Shown here: piece after piece, positions 1-13,700 of the stretch
How the letters are laid out: each line of letters opens with the position of its first letter
Position numbering within the stretch: position 1 is the stretch's first letter
Origin: Misgurnus anguillicaudatus
Taxonomy: Eukaryota > Chordata > Actinopteri > Cypriniformes > Cobitidae
NCBI RefSeq assembly: GCF_027580225.2
Contig: NC_073342.2
Span: 19,968,501 to 20,032,500, forward strand
Length of the DNA: 64,000 nucleotides
Direction: 5' to 3'
Made by a program: the position numbers and the translations under genes
Notes under the pieces: generated by a model
Told to the model about the DNA's origin: nothing
The model's input: the letters and a program-made list of their open reading frames with translations, nothing else
Databases searched by the model: none

Positions 1-290
1 ATTTTGTTAAATGTATTTAGCACTTTTCTGCAGCACTTACAATGCTTGTGATACGATGGCAGCCGTATTGCACCAAAACACCCACCAGCTTATAATGGAG
101 AGTAAACAGAGTGATATAACCAATTTGTATACAAGGGGACGAATAGTAGGCACACCCCTATTCTTTTTTAAATGACATCCTGAGATTTTTAATGACCACA
201 GAGAGTCAGGACCTCAGTTTTAAATCTCATCCAAAGGACAGCTTTTTGACAGTATAGTGTACTCATCACTATACTGGAGTGTTAGGATCC

Positions 291-452
291 ACACAGACCA
301 CAGGGTGAGCACCCCCTGCTGGTCTTACCTCTACCAGCAGCAACCTGGTTTTCCCAGGAGGTCTCCCATCCAAGTACTGACCAGGCGAAATCCTACTTAG
401 TTTCAGTGGGTAACCAGTCTTGGGCTACAGGGTGATATGGCTGCTGCTGACA
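291..452 (-). repeat. 5S rRNA-derived SINE or pseudogene fragment
   Basis: Read on the minus strand, about 343-446 resembles the 3' half of vertebrate 5S rRNA, including its internal promoter region: TACTTGGATGGGAGACC is intact near 361-380, and GGTATGGC-like and AGTACTTGG blocks are in the right order. It carries many substitutions and an insertion relative to 5S rRNA and is embedded in repeats, so a 5S-headed SINE (SINE3-like) or a decayed 5S copy is more likely than a working 5S gene. Assignment rests on recalled 5S consensus. Confidence 0.55.
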
Positions 453-629
453 GTATATCAAAATATATATTATCAAAATATCTTCTTCTTGTATTTAACA
501 GAATAAAGAAACTCATATATCGGACTGCAGATGTAATTTAGCCTATGGCTAACTCTGGTATAATGTATCAAATTGTAACATTTATGTTGGAAATTGTACA
601 TTGTCCTTAATAAATAAATATAATAAATA

Positions 630-2030
<1,401 letters not shown>

Positions 2031-2045
2031 ATATATATATATATA

Positions 2046-2099
2046 TAAGGGTGAGTAAATGATGACAGGATTTTTATTTTTGGGTGAACTAGCCCTTTA
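2046..2099. mobile_element. Terminal fragment of a TIR element (solo end)
   Basis: The block reading GTAAATGATGACAGG...TTTTTGGGTGAACTAGCCCTTTAA is one end of the TIR element seen complete at 12549-12834 in this window; the other end is missing here. Confidence 0.6.
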
Positions 2100-2206
2100 A
2101 AGCATTCGCTGACATGAACTAACAATGAACAATACTTTTATAGTTCATGTTGTTTTCAGCATGTACTAATTAATACATGTTTAAAATCAAAAGTTGTAAC
2201 TGTTAA

Positions 2207-2717
2207 AGGCAGGGTGCATGATTTTTGAAAAACGCTTTGGAAATGGGAGTCGTGCCGGGTACCAAAACACACTTGTAGCCAATCAGCAGTAAGGGGCGTG
2301 TCTACTAATGACACGGAGGATAAAGCGTTCAGTTCTTTCAAACCTCTAAGGGACACTAACTTTTGCTATGTAAGTCTTTAAGCCTGCAGCATGTGTATGC
2401 GATCTAGGTCTCCTACAGCTGTTTGTATGTGGCAAAATTCCGACCTCTTGTGCCGGGCATTTAACGTCACCTTCCATGTGAAACAGAGCAAAACCATTCA
2501 CATGTTAAAACATGCAATACTATTAAAAACATTCTACCTGGATTACCATAGTAATGCACATTGCTTTCACTCATTTACAACATTGTGCCTGGGTTGCGTA
2601 TGTGGGCGTATGTGGGCGGATCTATCAAAAGAAGGTCCAGATTCTATTGGGTTAGGGGTGTGTTTGTTTAGGTGATTTCAAATGTCAACATGGCTTCAGA
2701 GATCCTGCACCCCGCCT
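2207..2717. mobile_element. TTAA-flanked MITE (AGGCRGGGTGCA ends)
   Basis: Left end AGGCAGGGTGCATGAT and right end (reverse complement) AGGCGGGGTGCAGGAT form near-identical inverted repeats. Each is directly flanked by TTAA (2203-2206 and 2718-2721). No coding capacity. The TTAA flanks fit a piggyBac-type target duplication. Confidence 0.65.
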
Positions 2718-2830
2718 TTAACATTAGTTAATGCACAGTAAACTAACATAAACAAGTTTGTTAACATTAATGAAGATGAATAAATGGTAGTAGGGTATGC
2801 TTTTACTAATGTTAACAAATACAACTTTAA

Positions 2831-3440
2831 AGCTACACTCCACTTTTTTTTGAAAATATGCTAATTTTCCAGCTTCCTTAGAGTTAAACATTTGATTTTT
2901 ATAGTTTTGGAATCCATTCAGCTGATCTCCGGGTCTGGCGGTACCACTTTTAGCATAGCTTAGCACAATCCATTGAATCCGACCAGACCACTAGCATCAC
3001 ACAAAAAAAATCACCAAAGAGTCTCCATATTTTCCTAATAAATTACTACCCGAAAGTAGTCCCCTTGGTTACTTTCAATAGCAGGGGACTATTTTCGGAC
3101 GCTGCGTAACATCATTGCACCTTCTGCAGCCATGTTACGGCAGCAAAGTCCTTGATTATTACGCCAGAATGGAGTATAGTTCCTAGCCATATTTGCCTAG
3201 AAAATCGCAACTTTTAATTTTCCGTCAGTCTTAGTACACAATGTAACTACAGAAGAGTCAAGTTTTAAATAAGAAAAATATCGAAAGTCTTTTTTTTTCT
3301 GTGCGATGCGAATGGTCTGGTCAGGTTCGATGGATTGTGCTGGGCTATGCTGGGGGTGGTGCCGCCAGACCCGGAGATTGACTGAATGGATTCCAAAATC
3401 TCATGTTCACCTCTAGGGGAGCTGGAAAATTAGTGTCCAA
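2831..3440. mobile_element. Foldback TTAA element, family A copy 1
   Basis: The two halves are long imperfect inverted repeats: TTTTGAAAATATGCTAATTT...CTCCGGGTCTGGCGG on the left is mirrored on the right by CCGCCAGACCCGGAGAT...GAGCTGGAAAATTAG. TTAA flanks both sides. Four further copies occur in the window (18727, 25594, about 31163 and 56627). Confidence 0.7.
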
Positions 3441-3444
3441 TTAA

Positions 3445-4113
3445 AGGAAATTAAGATATTTAGAAAAATGTTAAATAGCAAATAGTATTATTTGATCCTA
3501 TTATGGAAGTTAATGGTGCTCCAGATCTGCTCACATACAAACTTTCTTCAAAATTTCTTCCTTTGTTTTTAGCACAACAGGAACATTTATACAGGTTTGC
3601 TTCAACCTAAGGGGGAGTAAATGATGACGTAATTTTCAATCTTTTGGTAAAACTAATGTGTTACTGCTTTTTCATCTCTTATTAACTTTAGTGGGTCAAA
3701 CAGAAATTAGATACCGCAGGAACACTTTATCAGAAGAGTTTATTTCGCACAGCAATGATAACAGATCACATGCAGCTGTTCTCTTTAAAAATGTGTGACT
3801 AATGATTTCACCAAGTACCGTGTCTACGTCAATCCCAGAAGCTCTCAGGATGTAATGAGGGCAGATGGCTGATACTTCCCTGTGTTACCGGATAAATCCT
3901 TTAACACGCCATAAAACCGCTTCAATCTCTGCTAGCTGTCGAGTGGCAGACCTAAACAATAAAGTAGCAAACAACCATATAACAGCTATATGGCCAGTAC
4001 CCGAATTATCCAAGGTTCATGATGAATTTGCATATTTAATGAGGATGAAAATGTATGTGCTTGGAATGAGTGCTTGGTTATTTAATGTTTTAAAGGAAGA
4101 GCAAGTTTTACGC
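3445..4113. other. Intergenic, no gene seen
   Basis: No exon-like segment with matching splice sites was found. A weak copy of the GTAAATGATGAC transposon end sits near 3613-3640, and the rest is unassigned AT-rich DNA. Confidence 0.5.
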
Positions 4114-4254
4114 ATTTGGCAGACACTTTTATCCAAAGTGATTACAGTACAGTCAAGCTACAGTATACAATTTTTTAGGGGTATGTGTCTTCCCTGGGAA
4201 TTAAACCCACAACCTTTGTGCTGCTGATGCAATGCACCACCAACTGGCCTACAG
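4114..4254 (-). mobile_element. tRNA-derived SINE (minus strand)
   Basis: On the minus strand a B-box-like GGTT..AATTCCCAGG block and the tail sequence CAAATGCG that ends fish tRNA-SINEs are visible. On the plus strand these read CGCATTTGGCAGACACTTTT and CCCTGGGAATTAAACCCAC. The same family recurs at 22875, 49672 and 50350. Confidence 0.65.
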
Positions 4255-4326
4255 GAAAAGTCATTTCAATGAAAGATAACAATAACAAAGATTTAAGCTC
4301 CTAACCTAACAGGAATGTGTTTTAAG

Positions 4327-4327
<1 letters not shown>

Positions 4328-4362
<35 letters not shown>
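4328..4362. repeat. (TA)n microsatellite
   Basis: Short run of TA dinucleotides, about 16 units, ending in GTGTATA. Confidence 0.9.
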
Positions 4363-4363
<1 letters not shown>

Positions 4364-5053
4364 ATATATTATTTTAAAGAATGCATTGTGTCACGTTGTG
4401 TAATCTTGGTGTTTTGTAAAAAAGGAATCGGCACAAAGAGATAAAGATACGCCGGAAATCCCCACGTAATTGAAAGGTGCTTTTCCTCGCTATACATTTA
4501 TTTACACATCATGGATCATTTAGTTCCAGCCACAGAGACTTCCTTACTGATTATGGTGGACGTTATGGCTTCAGTGCCAGTTTTTCCTTATTTGATGGCA
4601 GGGTTATGATGTTTTGACTGGTTTTATTTCAAAGTGTGTGGGTGTAAACTCCACAGTACATCTTCTTGAAGGTGGTTGCAAAGTGGCTATTTTAAAACGC
4701 TGATGACTATGAATTGACTATTTAAATGTCTTGGTCTCTCAGATAGACATCTAAATCATGCTTGGTCAATGAAAAACGTGTGGATTTCAGAAAAAACACA
4801 CAGTACAGTTTAGTGCCAGACATAGTGCCTGCACAAATTAAAATACGACTGTAGCCTGCCCACGCTGTCACACACACATTGGCCCTGTTGCTGGGGTAAA
4901 AAGCGTGCAAAGGAAGCAAATAAATGAAGTCTGCATGTTCCCGGCTCTCAGCTGGCAGAAATGTTTCACTGACAGCATGAAATTGGTCTGAAAGCCATGC
5001 AAGAGGCCATGAAATCTGTGTCAAAAGCTTTCACGCTGTCAAGTAGTGGTCAC

Positions 5054-5723
5054 TAGGGATGGGCGATATGGCCTAAAATCCATATTGCGTTATACATTGC
5101 AGCCTCTTGCGATAGCGATATGTATTGCGATATAATAATTTCAATAGACTCATTTCAGAACAGGTTATATAGACCCTTAGAAATGCCAAACTGCTAAAAA
5201 AGTAAGTAAAAGTAAACCGTTATGCCCAGATTAGTCTTGTTACCTCTCTTAGCTGGAAATTTTGCCTGACACACTCTACAGCAGGGGTGTCCAGACCTTT
5301 TTGTGTGGTGATCTACTTTTAAAATGATAAAGCTGACAAGATCTATCTGCTAAAAAACACAGTTAATTATTTTTATAACACTAAACACTTTAAATGCTTG
5401 TGGGGACTATAATGCATATATATACTGCATGTTTCACAATTACTAGACCATAATGTCAATTTCGCGCGTGGAGCAGCAGTTAACTTATGTAACTTATGGC
5501 TTAAATCCAAAAAATAGATGTTGCATCGGTCTTTTTCACGAGTTCCTCTGTTTCGCTGACGCTTTCATCCATGTTTATTCGGCTGCAGCTCGTGGCTCTA
5601 AAGTTCGCGGGTAGATTGTGTCATCAACATGCATTATCGCGATAGTGCAATAGATTTAAAATCTCTATCGTATGCCAATTTTCTATCGTTTATATTGCAT
5701 ATCGTTTATATTGCCCATCCCTA
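5054..5723. mobile_element. hAT-like MITE with intact 8-bp target duplication
   Basis: Ends are TAGGGATGGGC... and ...GCCCATCCCTA, continuing inward as GCGATATGG / the imperfect mirror ATATTGC. The 8-bp flanks GTGGTCAC at 5046-5053 and 5724-5731 are identical, the hallmark of hAT insertion. The interior has no transposase-like frame, so it would need a transposase in trans. Confidence 0.85.
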
Positions 5724-5731
5724 GTGGTCAC

Positions 5732-8700
5732 ATTCACTCGGGTTGTTGAAATGAGCAGAAACTGGCAGTTTAAAGGAATAGCACTCAAAAATAAGAGTTT
5801 TGTCAACTTTTACTTTACACTGTATCCTAAATGGAAGTGATATGATTCCAGGGCTTGACAATTTTTCTGTCCATACTGAGTGTGGCACGACACAATCAAT
5901 CACAAAACACGGCCAATCAGAACCGTTTTCTGTTTGTGTTCCCTTTAGAGCATAGACACACATAGAGACACAACTCTGCGCTTTTTATGTCTTTTCTTGT
6001 GCAACTTGGAGGTTTTGGTATATTTTTTGCTTTTAAACCACGTCAATAATTAATATTCTTAATGCGCAAAAATTTCATTGAATGAGATCTCCGTGTAGGC
6101 GGAGCTGTCATCCACGGCATCGCAGTAATTGAAACAGTTTCTAAAATGGTATCCAAATTAAAGTGAAATCCCTAAAGCGCCTGATTAAAAATGCTCATTT
6201 ACATGTCAGATGCACTTGTAGGGTTTTGAATCTGAACTTCTGAATTACAACTTTTCATTTTTAAAATGAATTATTAGTTCATATTACCTTATGTATTAAC
6301 AAATACAACCTTATTGTAAAGTGATACCAAGATTTTATATAGCAGAATATCTTGTGTTTTCACACCTAGTTCATTTGAGCCCTTTAAACGCTCTCGGGGC
6401 AGTTCAGGGTGTATATGTGAACAAATCAAGTGATCTCAGATCCCCCTAAAAGGACCCAAAAGTGAACCTGAGGACTTAAGGACTAAGGTCACATTCTGCA
6501 AGTTCATTTTCTGGTTCACTTTAAGTGAAGTGGGTTTGGTTCTTTTAAAATTAACTACTTGTGAAAACACCCTTCATTTTTATTATCACTTTAAGGAAGT
6601 AGATGATGACTATAGATTTTCAAAAAGGCATCATAAAAGCATTTCAAAAGTGCATTGTAAAAAATCGAAGTTTTATTGTCATGATCCTGTCAGCCTTGTA
6701 TGTCTTTTTACCTTGTTTCATGTGGCAGGATCATGAAAGCCCTTATTGTTTTCTTGTTTTTTATGGCCTTTGTTTTGTGTACCTCGTGCTCTCTTGTCTT
6801 AAGTCTTGACCCGGCACCTTCCTTGTTAATTATTCATTATTAGTTAACTATTCATTATTAGTTTAATGCCCTTGTGTCTGCTGTCTTGTGCTGGATCATT
6901 GTTCATCTGCCGATGACGTTGTGTGTTCCTGTCTCATCCTGCCCGCTAAGTGTCACGTCACTGTTTTGTCACATATTTGTGCTGCCTACTGCTGTGACAT
7001 CATACAAGTGAGAGCGTCGTTGTACATTCCCATACATTCATTTATTTTCTCAGTCCGCCACAAAATTAAAATTGACCACCACAAATACAGTCTGTACAAA
7101 AACCCGTTGCCTCAGTCGACGCGCTCGGCTGAGACTCATTTAAGTTGCATTTAAGCATATATGCTGACGTGCGTTTCGTGAATGTGCCGCCCGCCACAAA
7201 TTGCATGACAAGTCTGGAATTTTTTTTTTATTGTGTTCCTGTTTCTCAACCTGTGGAAGTTTTTCATCGCCCAAAGGGAATTTGGGAACTTATAGCTGAG
7301 CACAGATGACAACATGTTTGCTCGAGACCGCAAACATCTCCGCTTTTTATATCTAATTGCTGCCTTTTTCTTAATTAGTGTCTCTTTTTCTCACAAATCT
7401 TTAATTACGGTTAAGGGATCTTAATGGCTGTTATGGTGTTTACTAGAGATTTCCTAAAACTGTTCAAGTTTCATTTCCATCCAGGTAACAGGGCCATATC
7501 TCGGATAACTGCACATAGCCAGACCTTTGGCAATGTGGACCAGTCCTTCTGCTGTGTAGTCAGTTATTGTGGACAGTAAACACTTACATACAGCAATATG
7601 ATGTCAGACTGACATAAAGCCACCAATCACAATTTTTGTTTTAAGCGTGGCTAAATCAGATTTGTCAGATGAAGAAACTGCTTTCCGTTTGGTGTGATAT
7701 TTATGTATATATCAAGTGCTCAGCAAATGGACCGTGGACGGTCTAAGTGTGCCATTTAGGCTGAGACACACCTAGGGCTTATTGGCATCTTCTCTAAATC
7801 CGGCATGCTCTGCATTTGATGGGAAAGCTAGAGATTTGTGACTGGTAATCACAAGACAAACTCAAATCACAAAGGCTTTTTATTTTAAACTTTTGTTTTT
7901 TTTATGACTGTCCCACGTGCATGTGAAGAACTGCTACCCTTGTGGTTTATCAATCGGGATGATGTTGCAAATTGCATCTCCCATTATGCAGCAAGCTATC
8001 GATGCTCAGAGAGTAATACAATACACTACTGTCTTGAATAGCTTCTCTGTCTGTGGGCCATGGCAATTCACTTGTGACATAAAACTATTAATAACAGCAT
8101 TTGGTTTATTATTTTGTAATTATCATGCATGAAGTGTATAAATACATAATAACAAATTCCATCCCTGATGTCACTGTCTGACCTCAGGAGGTTTGGAGGT
8201 GTTTTAATACTGTATGTCTGAGCAGTGTATCTGAGCTGGACGGCTTTGACTGGTCATACTGCATAACATTCCATCTGTACACACCGGATAATCCCCCTGA
8301 TTTCCGACAGTTTTTCTGGAATGTTCTGTTGCTGAGTCTTGATTGGTCCTTTCTGTAAGCCAAAATCCGTGCTTGTTTTTTCTGTATTTTTTATGGTTGC
8401 ACACCATATAAGTTCAGCCTGCATTCACACGCACACACAAAGTCCATTATCCGTTTGTTTTTGGAGCATGTTTGGCCCTTTCGGTCATAAGTGGATTAGG
8501 AAACTCAAGCAAGTCTTGAATCAGATGGTGGTAACTTCTGTCTCATACCGTGTATCCTCTTAAAGAATACAAGTAAAGATTGTGAGATCTTTCCACCTGG
8601 CATTATACAGCAGAGATCTTTGTAAACTTTAAAAAAGTCTTTCACCCAAATAGAAAAATTCTCTCAAAATGCTTGTCCCAGATGTATGATGTTTCTTTCT

Positions 8701-8744
8701 GATCATTTTATATTGTGCGACCTAACATAGTAAAGCTCAAAAAT
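5732..8744. other. Intergenic, no gene supported
   Basis: Reading frames here are all under 90 codons, lack plausible splice context and show no recognisable domain. Around 6660-6960 the sequence has a low-complexity TGT/CCT-rich character suggestive of an old retroelement tail, but I cannot name it. The missing first exon of the mfge8-like gene could lie here or upstream; I did not find it. Confidence 0.45.
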
Positions 8745-10105
8745 CACTCGTCAATTAAGAGAAAACGCTTCCCTGCCAATGACGAGAATTTCTGGTTTTC
8801 CGCAATACCGCTATTATCCACCAGGTGGCGCACTTCCGCAACTTATACAACCCGGAAGTAGCGCCTCACGTGAAAGAGAAAGAACTCCATGTACCGTAAA
8901 ACTTCAAATAATAGCCAAGTCCCAAATAGACGCCTGTCTCTTTTAGACGCCTGGTGTGACGACAGGTTTTGGTAAATAAACGCCTGTCTCAAATAAAGGC
9001 CTGGTCTGTTTTTTAGTTTTGGGTTGTATTTAATCTTCTAAAACTCTGTTTAAGCCAGTAACTTCTATGGTGCAGATTGCACACGCTAAAGTTTTGATTA
9101 CCGGTACATGTCACGTGACAGACGCAATCGTTCCGTTACTCATGACAACACAACAAGGTTCATTGTCAGGATTGCAGTGATGATGACAGTAGCGGAGTGG
9201 CAATCGGGAGAGTCGGGACTTTTCCCGGTGGGCCGGTAGTGTTTGAGGCCGCGAGGGCCGGTCTGATAATAGCCGGGCTTTCAGTCTTTTGTCATGCATG
9301 CACTCCCGCCACACATTGTATTTCTCACGCGGAAAAACTATTTATCATATATTCAATATGCTACAGCGCCCGAAATGTATCTGGCCGCACCGCTCTCTCT
9401 ATCAAGCCCGTCTCCCCTGGAGTTCTAGTCAAGCGTGCTGCGTGCCACTTATCAGCCAATCAAAAAAAAAGAAAAGAAAGAGGCTACACAATAGCCAATC
9501 AGAAAATAGTACTGTTGTATCTGTGTAAGATATAACACAACAACCATTAAAAAAGCATATCCTCGTTTGCTTTATTTATGCTGCCAATAATTTATTCTTA
9601 CACGAACTAATTTGTTAAACACATTTAAATTATAAATAAAACGTAATATGTGGTAACCTCCTGCTGTCATGCTTGAACAATTAAATTAAAAGCCTGTCTC
9701 TTATAGACGCCTGTCTCTTTTAGACGTCTGGTGTGAAGATAGGTTTGGGAAAATAAAAGCCCGGGCTATTATTTGAAGTTTTACGGTATGTTTTAAAGAT
9801 CGCTCTGCATCTGATCTCTATCAAAAGTCCTTCACAAAAATTTAATTATCTCAGATTTTTGCTCAAAATTGGGTGTTTTTGAAGAAACCTACCCATATTT
9901 GAGAGGTGATAAAAAGAGAACCAATAAAGGTAGGATGAAAGTGTTGAAAGAGGGTCTGTTCTTTCATTTGATATATTGTTTATTTATATATTTAAAGTAG
10001 AGCATTTTCTGGAAAGCATTAAACTTTTGTGAAAATCATGAAAAATGCTGGCACTGGCTGGCAACGTTTTTTAAAAACACTGGTGGGGAAAGATTTAATA
10101 AAGCC
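8745..10105. mobile_element. TIR element (CCCTTTCACTGCC family), interrupted
   Basis: The left part (8745-8870, with AAAACGCTTCCCTGCCAATG) and right part (10005-10105, with AAAAATGCTGGCACTGGCTG) match the two ends of the better-preserved copy at 60389-61932. They are separated by an independent inserted element at 8892-9788. Its own termini are eroded. Confidence 0.6.
8892..9788. mobile_element. TIR transposon nested inside 8745-10105
   Basis: Perfect-looking inverted ends TACCGTAAAACTTCAAATAA and TTATTTGAAGTTTTACGGTA, with an internal direct repeat of AGACGCCTGTCTC/TAGACGYCTGGTGTGA near both ends. TA lies at both boundaries, so a TA target is possible. The only frame of note (9197-9535) has no recognisable domain. 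Confidence 0.75.
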
Positions 10106-10727
10106 ACATACCTTCTATTTAGGTATCAGAGAGCAATTTAACATATTATTTCAATGCATTCTTTGGCACCTTTAACCAAATGCTTTGGGCGCGTATTATT
10201 TGTTCATCAAATACTTTTGCTGAAAATCTGACTCGGGTCATTCAGAAACACTGGTTTGTTGGGAGAATCCATTAAGAGTCCTTACAAGGAAACAGACGCA
10301 CTTAGAGGGTTTTGCATCTGAGCTGTGTTTAGAGATAGACGTCTGTACAAATGAAACAAGTGTTCGCAATGAAAATTTTACTTTTTTACAGTTTTTTACA
10401 GTGTGCATCATAATAGCAAACTGTGTTTATGTAAAAAGAATGTGTTTATGTTAAAAATGTTAAATTACTCTGGAATGTTAGCATGGACAATTTAGTTTGT
10501 AACTAAGAGGAGAAAAATTGCAATAAATTACCCCCGTTTATATCTTAATAGCCATCATTTTGCTGTTAAAACTATCCACTTTTTTATTTAACCTTTTCAT
10601 TGAACTGTTGCCAGGGAGCGCCACCTAAAGTTCACAAAGAAAACTACAGTACAGCTGAAATATGGTCTGTTTTACCATCACTGCTTATACCGAAGCTTTA
10701 ATGAATCCTTTTAACCTGTTTTTACAG
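10106..10727. other. Sequence upstream of the first recognised mfge8 exon
   Basis: AT-rich, no exon found. It ends in a pyrimidine-rich acceptor (TTTTTACAG) that splices into the EGF exon. Confidence 0.5.
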
Positions 10728-13700
10728 ATGTGAATGACTGTGCCGGCCAACCTTGTCAGAATAGAGGCGTCTGCCGAGATCTGAATGGAGATTTCTCTTG
10801 TACATGTCCTTCACCTTATGTTGGAAAGCACTGCCAACTGCGTAAGTTACTTTATTTCACATTTTGTAAGGAACATAGCACATAGTGTATCTGTTTTTTT
10901 CCTGTGTACACGGTCATCATACTGTTCATCCATCTGTTCATACGACTCTTTGGGTGAATATCAGCTAAAGTTTGGCCTTGATCCCCAGGTTGCATCTCTC
11001 TGTTGGGAATGGAAGGTGGAGGTATCGCTGAATCTCAGATCTCTGCCTCATCCGTGTACTATGGCATCCTGGGACTGCAGCGCTGGGGACCCGAGCTGGC
11101 CCGCCTGAATAACAAGGGACTTGTTAATGCTTGGACCGCTGCCACACATGACAAGAACCCATGGATTCAGGTAAGCGCTAACTACTAAGCACCAACACAT
11201 TCAGTGTAATATTACAAGGTTTACTAAGTCAAATCAAATGTCTCTATTTATGTTCAGATCAACATGCAGAGAAAGATGCGGTTTACAGGCATCATAACAC
11301 AGGGTGCCAGTCGAATGGGCGGATGGGAGTTTGTCAAAGCTTTCAAAGTGGCATCGAGCTTAGATGGGCGAATCTATACCATGTACAAACCGGAAGGCCA
11401 GAGCAAAGATATGGTGAGACTTATTATGCCTATGAAAAATGAATATTAATTTAAAAAATCCAGATGATTTACTCACCACCATGTCATCCAAAATGTTGAT
11501 GTCTTTCTTTGTTCAATCGAGAAGAAATTATGTTTTTTGAGGAAAACATTCCATGATTTTTCTTATTTTAATGGACTTTAATGGACCCCAACACTTTAAC
11601 AGTTTTTAATTGCAGTTTCAACAGAGCTTCAAAGGACTCTAAACGATCTCAAACGAGGCATAAGGGTCTTATCTAGCGAAACGATTGTCATTTTTGGCAA
11701 GAAAAATAAAAAATATGCACTTTTAAACCACATCTTCTCTTCTTCCTTCGGCTGCCAACGCAACCTCACGTAATTGCGTAATGACGTCGAAAGGTCACGT
11801 GTTACATATATGAAACACACATTTGCAGACCATTTTAAACAATAAACTGACATTAATTAGTATTATTCAACATACAACAACGTCGGAACGGTCCTCTTTC
11901 TGTACACTGGGGCGTAATGACGTATTAGGTGAGGTCGTGCTGGCACGTCACAGGACCAGAGGAAGACGAGAAGTTGTGGTTTAAAAGTGCTTATTTTTAT
12001 TGCCAAAAATGACAATCGTTTCGCTAGATAAGATCCTTATGCCTCGTTTGAGATCGTTTAGAGTCCTTTGAAACTGCAATTTTAAACTGCATAAAAACTG
12101 TTACGTTTTGGGGTCCATTAAAGTCCATTAAAATGAGAAATCCTGGAATATTTTCCTCAAAAAAACATAATTTCTTCTCGACTGAACAAAGAAAGACATC
12201 AACATTTTGGATGACATGGTGGTGAGTAAATTATCTGGATTTTTTAAGAAAATTGACTAATCCTTTAACAAATTCTTCATCCTTATATTCTCCTGTTTTT
12301 CGTTACATTGACCTATAATAATTATATAACGTATAATAAATTATGGTTGTCAAATATTCTGTTTTCACAGGTTTTTGTTGGTAATGTTGACAATGATGGA
12401 ACGAAGACCAATTTGTTTGATCCTCCAATCATAGCTCAGTATATCCGAATCATGCCTACTGTGTGCCGCAAAGGCTGTACATTAAGAATGGAGATGGTGG
12501 GCTGTGAACTCAATGGTAAAGTTCAAACCATTTTTTCCCTATTGCACTAAAAGGGATAGGTCACCCAAAAATGAAATTGTGTCATCATTTACTCACAATA
12601 CAAACCTATTTTAATACAATCCATGTTGTAACCAAACCAATCAGAGGCCCCATTGACTTCCATAGTATCCTAATATGGTGGTCAATGGTGCCTCTGATCG
12701 GTTTGATTAAAAACATTCCTTAAAAATCTTCCTCTGTGTTCATCAGAACAAAGACATTTATACAGGCTTGTAACAACATGAAAGTGAATAAATGATGACA
12801 CGATTTTCATTTTTGGGTGAACTATCCCTTTAACATGATGATAGACAGAGTTTGTCTTTCATGCTGTCCATCCCAGCAGCATGCCTGCTTCACGCATTGC
12901 CAGTTCTCACCTGCATGCGCTTCAAACACATCATCATACTTTGCATCATAACTCTCACCTGCTTGAAATTCGCTCTCGACCCGTTCTGGGCCGTGCCTGT
13001 GCTGATGTGTTTTGTGCTGCTTTAGCCATCATGCTGACACGCTTTCCATCCATCTCTCTGCCACTTCCTGTTCCCGCCCCTCTTCTTCCTGTTGTCTTAC
13101 TTCACAGTGTATTTGAACACGACAGGTTGCTCCGAGCCGTTAGGTGTCAAGTCGCGGCTAATCGATGACAGGCAGATAACGGCTTCCAGTTCCTTTCGCA
13201 CCTGGGGCATCGAGGCGTTTACCTGGCACCCACATTACGCCCGTCTGGACAAGCAGGGCAAGACCAATGCCTGGACAGCGGCCACCAATAGCCGCTCCGA
13301 GTGGCTGCAGGTGAGAAAAAGAGCTTTGAGGGCTGTAAAATGATTGAATCACTTAAGTTTTTTATTATGCATTTAATGCATTATAATTTTATTTTATTTA
13401 TTTTTTTAATTTAATTTAATTAAAATTTCGCCGAAAGTGCGAAAGCACCACATGTCGGAGTTATTCATGATTAAATAACTTTAAAAATAAATTATGCATT
13501 TAATGCATTATAATTTTATTTTATAATTTTTTTAATTTAATTTAAATTACGCTGAAAGTGCGAAGGCACCACATGTCGGAGTTATTCATGATTAAATAAC
13601 TTAAATACAATTATAATGCATTTAATGCATAATTTATTTTTTATTTTATTTTTTTATTTTATTTTATTTTTTATTTAATTTAAATTTCGCTGAAAGTGAG

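Noticed and set aside
343..446. Functional 5S rRNA gene
   Set aside because: Too many differences from 5S rRNA and only part of the gene is present in a repeat setting.
9197..9535. 112-codon frame
   Set aside because: Lies within a TIR element and shows no transposase or other domain.
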